Assembly (NCBI GenBank): GCA_964574875.1
Contig: CAZNOX010000004.1
Coordinates: 37,263 to 101,262 of the forward strand
Reading direction: 5' to 3'
Length of the DNA stretch: 64,000 nt
Source: DSCS01 sp035391585
GTDB taxonomy: Bacteria > Macinerneyibacteriota > Macinerneyibacteria > Macinerneyibacteriales > DSCS01
Positions 57,847-64,000 of this stretch are shown here, piece by piece; position 1 is the first letter of the stretch; every line of letters starts with the position of its first letter. The notes beneath the pieces were generated by a model. That model did no database searches, was not told the DNA's origin, and was given only the letters and a program-made list of their open reading frames with translations. The translations under genes were made by a program, and so were the position numbers.

Positions 57847-60800
57847 ATGAGCACCTTACTCAAAGAATTACTCATGAGAAAAACCCTTCTGGGGGACGGA
57901 GCCATGGGGACCACTCTCCAGGCCCGCCTGAAGACCCCCTTCAAAGGGCCCTATGAACTCCTCGCTGTGAACCAGCCGGCTCTTATCGAGAAGATCCACC
58001 TTGATTTTCTTCAAGCCGGAAGCGATATCATCGAGACCAATACATTCGGAGGGTCCGCGCTCTCCTTGCGGGAGTACGGTCTGGAATCCCGGACAGAAGA
58101 GATCAACGAGGCCGCCGCATCCCTGGCGCGCAAAGCAGCCGATTCCATGTCCGAATCGGATCACCCCCGCTTTGTCGCCGGATCAGTGGGCCCGACAAAG
58201 TTCCTTCCGACTCTGGGCCAGGCCTCCTTTGACAGTCTTTACAGCGGGTATAAAGTCCAATGTGCAGGACTGATCCGGGGAGGGGCGGATTATATCCTCA
58301 TCGAGACGGCACAGGACCTGCTCCAGGTCAAAGCCGCCCTTCTGGCGGCCCGTGACGCCGCAGATGAAGCCGGGAGGAAGATCCCTGCAGCTGTCTCTGT
58401 TTCTCAGGAAAGAGGACATCTGCTCACCGGAAGCGATATCGAAGCTGTGGCCGCCATCCTCGAACCCTTTGACCTGTTGTATCTGGGACTCAACTGCGGC
58501 AACGGTTTTGAAGGCCTGGAGGAGTCTCTTGAGACCCTCAGCCGATTCTCTCCCTTCCCCCTGGCCCTGATGCCCAATGCAGGATTCCCTGAAGTCCGCA
58601 ACGGAGAGTTGCATTACACCATGACGCCCGAAGAGTTCGTTGGAGAGTTCCGGCGGTTTCTGGATCTTGTCCCCCTTTCTCTGGCCGGAGGGTGCTGCGG
58701 GACCACTCCGGCCCACCTTCAGGCGCTCAGAAAAGAACTTGATGGCACCCGTCTCTCCCCGCGTCCCGAATTTATCCGGAGGGCACGCCTGGCCTCTCTC
58801 TACAAGACAGCAGAAGTCAGGACATCACGCCCGCCCTTCATCATAGGGGAACGGGCCAATACCCAGGGAAGCAGAAAATTTAAAGACCTGTTACTCAAAG
58901 ACGATTATGAATCCATGGTCGCTTTGGCGCTGGGCCAGGAGAGATCCGGGGCAGCCGCACTGGATCTCTGCTGCGTCATCCCGGGAAGAGATGAGGTCAC
59001 AGACCTGTCCCGCTTAACCGAAGACCTCAACCGGCAAGCCAGGTCCCCGCTATGTCTCGATACTGTGAATGCTGAAGCCTTGGAAGAAGCGCTGAAAAAA
59101 ATGAGCGGCAAACCTCTCATCAACTCAGTGCAATTAAAGGATAAGATCCAGGCCGGAAAAGTCTTCTTGCTGGCAAAGAGGTTCGGTGCTGCCCTGATCT
59201 GTCTGGCGATCGATGACAAAGGCATGGCCCTTACCGCAGAAGAGAAGATCGAAAAGGCCGAAAAGATCTACACCATATCTGTGAATGACTACGGATTAGC
59301 ACCGGAAGACCTCTTCTTTGACATGCTGACCTTCACCATCGCATCCGATACAGAAAGGAACTCCGCTTTTGAGACATTGACGGCTTTGAGCAGGTTGAAA
59401 CAACGCCATCCCCGGACAAATACGATCCTGGGAGTCAGCAACATCTCCCACGGCCTGAATCCGTTTCCGAGGAAGATCCTGAATTCTCTTTTCCTTCAGT
59501 TGGCTGTGGAACACGGGTTGGACGCAGCTCTCGTCCACGCGGGGAACCTGACACCGCTCCATCATTTCCCTGATCCCCTCATCGATATGGGGCGCCGGAT
59601 CCTCCTCTCGCCCACTCCTGAACCCGAGATGCTGTCGTCTTTCCTCCGTCTGTGTGATGAGACAAGCGGTTCCAATACCCGGGAAGAGCAAAAAGAAGAC
59701 AAAGAACTGACGCTTTTCCAGGCAATCATCGACGGCCGGAAAGAAGAGGCGTTGAGGCTTGCCCAAAACGGGATTGAAGAGAAGAAAGCGGAAAAACTCA
59801 TCGAAGAATCGATTATCCCGGCCATGGAAGAGGTCGGGCGTCTCTTCGAATCAGGGCGCCTGCAGCTCCCCTTTGTCCTGCGTTCTTCTGAAACAGCGAA
59901 AAAAACTCTCGATCTTCTCTCTCAACACTTGTCCTCACCCAGAAACCGGGGGACACTCCTCCTGGCCACCGTCTACGGCGATGTCCATGATATCGGGAAA
60001 AACCTCAGCGCTCTCATCTTCCGCAATCACGGGTACCGGGTCATCGACCTGGGCGTCGACCGGTCGGCTGAGGAGATCGTCCGGGAAGTCCAAAATCACC
60101 AGCCGGATGCTGTGGGATTAAGCGGCCTGCTGGCTACGTCGGCCCTCTATTTCGGAACAGTTCTTTCAAGTCTTGAAAAAGCAGGAATCTGTGTCCCGGT
60201 CCTCTGCGGAGGAGCAGCCCTCACAAGGGAATTTACTCAACACCACCTGGCTCCCCTCTACAGCGGGCCTGTCTATAAAGCCGATGATGCTTTTGACGCC
60301 ATCCGTTTTCTCAGAAAAGAGGCTTTTCCGGCTCAGAATCGCCACTGTCTCTCCCCTCCGGAGAGATCTGTCCCCGAAGCCCCCTGTGAAGAATCCCCGG
60401 CGCCTCCGGAGACCCGCCGGGTCCACTATGCACTCGAAACAGTCCTCCCCTTTCTGAACAAAAAGAGACTCTTTCAGATCCGCTGGGGAGGACTCGGCCC
60501 GGATCAGGGAGAAGAAGAGCTTTCCCGTCTTCTTCAGAAAGAAGGCCTCTACCGGAACATCAAGGGTGTGTTTGCCTCTTTTCCATGTCTTCCGGATAAG
60601 GAAGACCTTTCTCTTCTCGGCCGTGACGGGAAGATCCTCGCTACCTTCCATTTCCCCCGGGCGGCAGGTGATGAGAAAAGATGCATCACCGACTTTTTTC
60701 GTGACTCCGGAGACCTCATCACCCTTTTTCTTGTCACAGCCGGACCGGACATCGCCCGTGAAGAAACCAGGCTCATCAGCAAGGATTCGTATTATGATTA

Positions 60801-61089
60801 TTACCTCCTTCACGGATTGGGAACGGAACTGGCTGAAGCGGCAGCCTCCTGCCTGAATGATGAGATCAGCACAAAAAAGGGAAAAACCCTCCGTTTCGGG
60901 TTTGGGTATCCGGCTTGCCCTGACTTGAAATACCAGGAGACCCTGTGTCATCTCCTGCCGGCCCGGTCCATCGGAGTCTCTGTGACCCCATCCTATCAGC
61001 TTATCCCTGAATTAAGCACAGGAGGATTCATGATCCACAATGACAACGCCTTTTATTTTCCAATGAACGGGAAAGGAGGAACATCATGA
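57847..61089 (+). CDS. metH: cobalamin-dependent methionine synthase
   Basis: The 1080-residue four-module MetH is somewhat shorter than the E. coli enzyme (1227). The homocysteine domain covers about 1-300, with Zn cysteines 217, 283 and 284 (LNCGNG, GGCCGTTPAHL). The methyl-THF domain covers about 325-590 (IIGERANTQGSRKFKDLL). The cobalamin cap and binding domains cover about 620-825, with His714 in GDVHDIGKNL. The C-terminal activation domain near 900-1075 has the SAM motif RFGFGYPACPDLKYQ. It methylates homocysteine using methyl-THF and reactivates itself with SAM. It implies cobalamin supply. Confidence 0.95.
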   Translation: MSTLLKELLMRKTLLGDGAMGTTLQARLKTPFKGPYELLAVNQPALIEKIHLDFLQAGSDIIETNTFGGSALSLREYGLESRTEEINEAAASLARKAADSMSESDHPRFVAGSVGPTKFLPTLGQASFDSLYSGYKVQCAGLIRGGADYILIETAQDLLQVKAALLAARDAADEAGRKIPAAVSVSQERGHLLTGSDIEAVAAILEPFDLLYLGLNCGNGFEGLEESLETLSRFSPFPLALMPNAGFPEVRNGELHYTMTPEEFVGEFRRFLDLVPLSLAGGCCGTTPAHLQALRKELDGTRLSPRPEFIRRARLASLYKTAEVRTSRPPFIIGERANTQGSRKFKDLLLKDDYESMVALALGQERSGAAALDLCCVIPGRDEVTDLSRLTEDLNRQARSPLCLDTVNAEALEEALKKMSGKPLINSVQLKDKIQAGKVFLLAKRFGAALICLAIDDKGMALTAEEKIEKAEKIYTISVNDYGLAPEDLFFDMLTFTIASDTERNSAFETLTALSRLKQRHPRTNTILGVSNISHGLNPFPRKILNSLFLQLAVEHGLDAALVHAGNLTPLHHFPDPLIDMGRRILLSPTPEPEMLSSFLRLCDETSGSNTREEQKEDKELTLFQAIIDGRKEEALRLAQNGIEEKKAEKLIEESIIPAMEEVGRLFESGRLQLPFVLRSSETAKKTLDLLSQHLSSPRNRGTLLLATVYGDVHDIGKNLSALIFRNHGYRVIDLGVDRSAEEIVREVQNHQPDAVGLSGLLATSALYFGTVLSSLEKAGICVPVLCGGAALTREFTQHHLAPLYSGPVYKADDAFDAIRFLRKEAFPAQNRHCLSPPERSVPEAPCEESPAPPETRRVHYALETVLPFLNKKRLFQIRWGGLGPDQGEEELSRLLQKEGLYRNIKGVFASFPCLPDKEDLSLLGRDGKILATFHFPRAAGDEKRCITDFFRDSGDLITLFLVTAGPDIAREETRLISKDSYYDYYLLHGLGTELAEAAASCLNDEISTKKGKTLRFGFGYPACPDLKYQETLCHLLPARSIGVSVTPSYQLIPELSTGGFMIHNDNAFYFPMNGKGGTS

Positions 61090-62108
61090 CCATTGATATT
61101 GCTCTCCTGGGAGCCACAGGCGCCGTGGGGCAGAAATTTATTCAACTCCTTCAGGGACATCCCTTCTTCAGGCTTAAAGAACTCTTTGCTTCTGAGCGCT
61201 CAGCCGGGAAATCCTACGGAGAAGCCGTGTCCTGGACACTCTCTGCTCCACTCGACCCGGACATCGCCGCTCTTCCCGTCCTCTCCTGTGACCGGGAACC
61301 ACAAACCAGGCTCGTCTTCTCCGCCCTGGATGCTTCGGCTGCCGGCCCCATTGAAAGCCGCCTTGTGAGCCTGGGACACCTGGTCATCTCCAATGCACGC
61401 AACCACCGGATGGATCACGATGTCCCTATCATGATCCCCGAGATCAACGGATCCCTTCTGGGGAGGATCCCGGCTCATCAGGGAGCGCTGATCACAAACC
61501 CCAACTGTTCCACAGCAGGATTAGCCCTTTCTCTTTTCCCCCTCCACCGGGCCTTTGGCCTTGAGTCTGTCCATGCGGTGACCATGCAGGCCTTTTCAGG
61601 CGCAGGATATCCCGGCCTTCCTGCCTGGGACATCCTGGGTAATGTCATCCCCTTTATTGAAGGAGAAGAAGAGAAGATCGAACAAGAGCTTCCCAAGATC
61701 TTTGGGGATTTCAACGGCACACGATTTGCGTCGGCTCCCATCCGTGTCACAGCCTCATGCAACCGCGTCCCTGTACGGGACGGACATCTCCTTGATATCA
61801 GAGCCTCATTTCACAAACCGGTGAGTCTTGAAAAGATCCGTGAAGCGTGGGCCCTGTTTGGCCAGGATGAGCCTGATCTCAACCTCCCTTCAGCGCCTCT
61901 CTCCCCGGTGATCTGCACAGCCCGGGAGGATATGCCCCAGCCCTCTCTTTTTCATGAGAAGAACAGCATGAGTGTCTATACAGGACGTCTAAAGTCCCTC
62001 TCCGAGAAAGAGATCTGTTTTAAGGCCCTTGTCCACAATACCGTCCGGGGGGCTGCAGGAAACGCCCTTCTCATCGCCGAACGGGCTGTTGCAGAGAAAC
62101 TGGCCTGA
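61086..62108 (+). CDS. asd: aspartate-semialdehyde dehydrogenase, archaeal/fungal-like branch
   Basis: The 340-residue enzyme has LLGATGAVGQKFIQLL for NADP, LVISNARNHRMDHDVPIMIPEIN, catalytic Cys141 in LITNPNCSTAGLALSL, and MQAFSGAGYPGLPAWDILGNVIPFIEGEEEKIEQELPKI. The NARNHRMDxDVPIMIPEIN block and IEGEEEKIxxE are hallmarks of the archaeal-type branch. It reduces aspartyl phosphate from LysC to aspartate semialdehyde, the substrate of the DUF39 step. An ATGA overlap joins it to metH. It is last in the operon. Confidence 0.93.
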   Translation: MTIDIALLGATGAVGQKFIQLLQGHPFFRLKELFASERSAGKSYGEAVSWTLSAPLDPDIAALPVLSCDREPQTRLVFSALDASAAGPIESRLVSLGHLVISNARNHRMDHDVPIMIPEINGSLLGRIPAHQGALITNPNCSTAGLALSLFPLHRAFGLESVHAVTMQAFSGAGYPGLPAWDILGNVIPFIEGEEEKIEQELPKIFGDFNGTRFASAPIRVTASCNRVPVRDGHLLDIRASFHKPVSLEKIREAWALFGQDEPDLNLPSAPLSPVICTAREDMPQPSLFHEKNSMSVYTGRLKSLSEKEICFKALVHNTVRGAAGNALLIAERAVAEKLA

Positions 62109-62122
62109 CGACTTATTTCTTC

Positions 62123-62150
62123 TTGACAGCTCTTTTTCCGATGTTACTAT
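62123..62150 (+). promoter_or_regulatory. promoter of trpB
   Basis: TTGACA (62123-62128) and TACTAT (62145-62150), 16-bp spacer. The -10 element lies inside the first of two operators. Confidence 0.8.
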
Positions 62151-62160
62151 TCATAGAAAC
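62143..62160. promoter_or_regulatory. trp operator copy 1
   Basis: GTTACTATTCATAGAAAC is an 18-bp palindrome with one mismatched pair. It overlaps the trpB -10 and directly abuts copy 2. Confidence 0.7.
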
Positions 62161-62178
62161 GTTACTATAAATAGTAAC
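62161..62178. promoter_or_regulatory. trp operator copy 2
   Basis: GTTACTATAAATAGTAAC is a perfect 8-2-8 palindrome in tandem with copy 1 (centre-to-centre 18 bp). The TACTA and TAGTA half-sites recall the E. coli TrpR box. Confidence 0.75.
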
Positions 62179-62194
62179 ACAGAAAGGAGCCGTT

Positions 62195-63394
62195 ATGAAA
62201 GTCACAGAGGCCCCGGATACCCGGGGGTATTTCGGAGAGTACGGGGGAGCTTATCTCCCTGAAGAGTTAACGGGAATCATGAATGAGATCGCAGAGGAGT
62301 ATGCTGTCTGCAAAAAGGACCCCTTGTTTCAGGAGGAACTCCACGGGTTCCTTAGCCACTATGTGGGACGTCCTTCACCGGTCTATTTCGCCGAAAACCT
62401 GTCCCGGGAATACAGCCCGGCAAAGATCTATCTGAAGCGGGAAGACCTGAACCATACCGGAGCCCATAAGATCAATCATTGCCTCGGAGAGGCCCTGCTG
62501 GCCCGACGCATGGGAAAAACCAAACTCATCGCCGAGACAGGAGCCGGCCAGCATGGCGTGGCTCTGGCTACAGCTGCAGCTTTGACAGGCCTGGAGTGTG
62601 ACATCTATATGGGACAGATCGATATCGAAAAAGAGCACCCCAACGTCTCACGCATGAAGATCCTCGGTGCCCGGGTCATCCCTGTCACAACAGGGACACG
62701 AAGCCTTAAAGACGCTGTCGATGCCGCATTCGAAGCTTACCTGAAAGATCCGGTGAACCAGTTTTATGCCATCGGCTCTGTTGTGGGGCCGCACCCCTTT
62801 CCCCTCATGGTCCGGGACTTCCAGTCTGTGGTGGGCCGGGAAGCCAAAGAGCAGTTTTTTGAGATGACAGGCCGCCTTCCCCACAGTGTCATCGCCTGTG
62901 TAGGAGGGGGATCCAACGCCATGGGGATTTTCAGCGCTTTTCTCAATGACCCTTCAGTCTCTCTTTACGGAGTCGAGCCTTCAGGCCGGGGATTCAAAGA
63001 GGGAGATCATGCAGCAACGCTCACAAAAGGACGTCCGGGGATCCTCCACGGCTTCCGTTCCTATCTCCTGCAGGATGAAAAGGGCGAGCCGCTCCCCGTC
63101 CACTCCGTTGCCAGCGGGCTTGATTATCCGGGTGTGGGGCCGGAACACAGCTATCTCAAAGACCAGGGGCGGGTAATCTATACGACGATCTCCGATGCAG
63201 AAGCCATTGAGGCCTTCTTTATCCTCTCCCGGACAGAAGGGATCATTCCCGCTATCGAATCAGCACACGCCGTGGCTTATGCTTTGAAACGGGCCCATCA
63301 CTATCCTGAAGAGTCTATCCTCATCAACCTCTCGGGACGCGGAGACAAGGATGTGGATTATGTCCTGGCCCATTACGGAGACAAGGCCTTCTGA
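62195..63394 (+). CDS. trpB: tryptophan synthase beta chain
   Basis: The 399-residue TrpB1-type protein has GYFGEYGGAYLPEEL, KREDLNHTGAHKINHCLGEALLARRMGK with PLP Lys92, IAETGAGQHGVALATAAAL, EHPNVSRMKILGARVIPV, IACVGGGSNAMGIFSAF and SVASGLDYPGVGPEHSYL. It condenses indole with serine to tryptophan. No trpA or other trp gene is adjacent, so it may work in indole salvage, as in some chlamydiae and spirochaetes. AAAGGAG precedes the ATG. Control by the tandem operators and the downstream TrpR-like protein is very likely. Confidence 0.94.
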   Translation: MKVTEAPDTRGYFGEYGGAYLPEELTGIMNEIAEEYAVCKKDPLFQEELHGFLSHYVGRPSPVYFAENLSREYSPAKIYLKREDLNHTGAHKINHCLGEALLARRMGKTKLIAETGAGQHGVALATAAALTGLECDIYMGQIDIEKEHPNVSRMKILGARVIPVTTGTRSLKDAVDAAFEAYLKDPVNQFYAIGSVVGPHPFPLMVRDFQSVVGREAKEQFFEMTGRLPHSVIACVGGGSNAMGIFSAFLNDPSVSLYGVEPSGRGFKEGDHAATLTKGRPGILHGFRSYLLQDEKGEPLPVHSVASGLDYPGVGPEHSYLKDQGRVIYTTISDAEAIEAFFILSRTEGIIPAIESAHAVAYALKRAHHYPEESILINLSGRGDKDVDYVLAHYGDKAF

Positions 63395-63413
63395 AGGAAA
63401 AAGCGGTCCCTGT

Positions 63414-63442
63414 TTGACAAAACCCCTGTTCTTTATTAAAAT
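63414..63442 (+). promoter_or_regulatory. promoter of the TrpR-like gene
   Basis: TTGACA (63414-63419) and TAAAAT (63437-63442), 17-bp spacer. There is no copy of the trp operator here. Confidence 0.75.
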
Positions 63443-63464
63443 AGGAGATGTAAAGGACAGGGGT

Positions 63465-63743
63465 ATGAAACTCTATAAACTGAATGAAATCGCCCGGACA
63501 CTCGCGTCTATCGACGATCCTCAGATCATCGAGGATTTTATGAATTCCATTCTTACAGAGAAAGAGGTCTTTGATATCTCCTCGCGATGGGAGCTGGTCA
63601 AATACCTGGATGAAGGGATCTCCCAGCGGACTGTGGCTTCCGACCTGGGGTTAAGCCTCTGCAAGATCACCCGGGGTTCAAAAGAACTGCACAAAAACCA
63701 TTCTGCATTTAAAAAAGTCCTGGACGCTTTCAAAAAGCTTTAA
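63465..63743 (+). CDS. trpR: Trp repressor family regulator
   Basis: The 92-residue protein is TrpR-like: NSILTEKEVFDISSRWELVKYLDEGISQRTVASDLGLSLCKITRGSKELHKNH. ISQRTVASDLG and the recognition helix with ITRGSKEL match E. coli TrpR (SQRELKNELG, ATITRGS). It is expected to bind tryptophan and repress trpB through the tandem palindromes at 62143-62178. It follows trpB by 70 bases with its own promoter. The start at 63465 is set by AAAGGAC and the promoter position. Confidence 0.87.
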   Translation: MKLYKLNEIARTLASIDDPQIIEDFMNSILTEKEVFDISSRWELVKYLDEGISQRTVASDLGLSLCKITRGSKELHKNHSAFKKVLDAFKKL

Positions 63744-63808
63744 TTTCTCTGTTGTGACCTGATCTTTCAAACTCATGTGAAACAGATTTCATGAAGGCTT
63801 TTGGTGCC

Positions 63809-63831
63809 CCCGCCGGCTGACAGCCGGCGGG
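63809..63831. terminator. hairpin between convergent genes
   Basis: CCCGCCGGCT and AGCCGGCGGG pair around gac. There is no T tract. It lies between trpR and the TPR gene stops. Confidence 0.5.
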
Positions 63832-63844
63832 AGCTCTGAGGGGG

Positions 63845-64000
63845 TTACTGTGCGAGGGCCGCTTCGATCTTTTCGATATACTCAGCGGCATTTTTACTGG
63901 ACGGATCCAGTTTCAAGGCGATATGATAATTTTCCAGGGCTTTTTTCATGTCCCCTGAGAGGAAATAAGCTTCTCCCAGGCTGTCCCAGGCATTGGCATG
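63845..64000 (-). CDS. TPR repeat protein, 3' end only
   Basis: The frame is open from the window edge to TAA at 63845-63847, giving 51 residues. They contain one canonical tetratricopeptide repeat, AWDSLGEAYFLSGDMKKALENYHIALKLDPSS, and a capping helix NAAEYIEKIEAALAQ. The rest lies outside the window, so domains and function are unknown. Confidence 0.75.
   Translation of the reverse strand, partial: HANAWDSLGEAYFLSGDMKKALENYHIALKLDPSSKNAAEYIEKIEAALAQ

Noticed and set aside
63809..63831. CRISPR-like or mobile-element inverted repeat
   Set aside because: A single 10-bp hairpin between convergent stops. No direct repeats, spacers, transposase or integrase were found anywhere in the window.

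Overview
This 64 kb window is a dense bacterial chromosome segment on one scaffold. It holds 67 protein genes or partial genes, three candidate small ORFs and one 100-N assembly gap. Many predicted exported proteins are lipoproteins, some with relaxed lipoboxes. There is an outer-membrane beta-barrel protein, a lipoprotein transglycosylase and a parvulin foldase lipoprotein, so the cell is diderm. Together with the GH13_18 phosphorylase, the lone trpB with a TrpR-like repressor and the anaerobe-type sulfur genes, this suggests a free-living, probably anaerobic spirochaete. That assignment is inference, as no rRNA or other marker gene is present. Promoters are unusually easy to read: near-consensus TTGACA/TATAAT pairs with 16-18 bp spacers precede about twenty transcription units.

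Layout. 1-4.9 kb: a 3'-truncated GH13_18 sugar phosphorylase, then sfsA, an aldo/keto reductase and a parvulin lipoprotein. 4.9-7.8 kb: a zinc operon, zur-znuA-znuC-znuB, with a promoter and a palindromic operator. 7.8-18 kb: a nitrilase, a GAF/HD-GYP phosphodiesterase, an M50 protease, a lytic transglycosylase, a C-S lyase, a PhoU-like/PiT phosphate pair, trmB and ppnP. 18-28 kb: a beta-barrel protein, two nitroreductases, a glutaminase operon, a photolyase, a Ca/Na exchanger and secreted propeller or lipoprotein genes. 28.4-28.9 kb: a winged-helix regulator with a perfect operator, interrupted by the assembly gap. 29-38 kb: a propeller lipoprotein, a large CHASE/5xPAS/REC hybrid kinase, MscS, a CDF transporter with eight N-terminal histidines, and crcB behind a fluoride riboswitch. 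38-52 kb: a cold-shock protein, an FAD protein, two transglutaminase-like proteins, a ferritin-like protein, a HerA-like ATPase and a compact six-gene operon (acetyltransferases, VOC, DUF1848, flavoprotein, ferritin-VIT).

52-62 kb is the most interesting part. A cysteine synthase gene lies behind a small ORF whose only Cys codon sits inside an intrinsic terminator stem. Next comes an operon of aspartokinase, a DUF39-ferredoxin fusion, a UPF0280/COG2122 protein, metF, metH and an aspartate-semialdehyde dehydrogenase of archaeal-like type. It starts with its own promoter and a leader ORF enriched in Met and Cys codons. This gene set can carry aspartate to methionine by direct reductive sulfide incorporation into aspartate semialdehyde, bypassing homoserine. 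No homoserine dehydrogenase or metA/B/C lies nearby. 62-64 kb: trpB alone behind two abutting 18-bp palindromes, a TrpR-like repressor gene, and the 3' end of a TPR gene.

At several promoters the -10 hexamer ends exactly six bases before the ATG and there is no Shine-Dalgarno sequence (sfsA, the nitrilase, the photolyase and the cysK leader ORF). This suggests that leaderless mRNAs are used here alongside the usual strong AAGGAGG sites.
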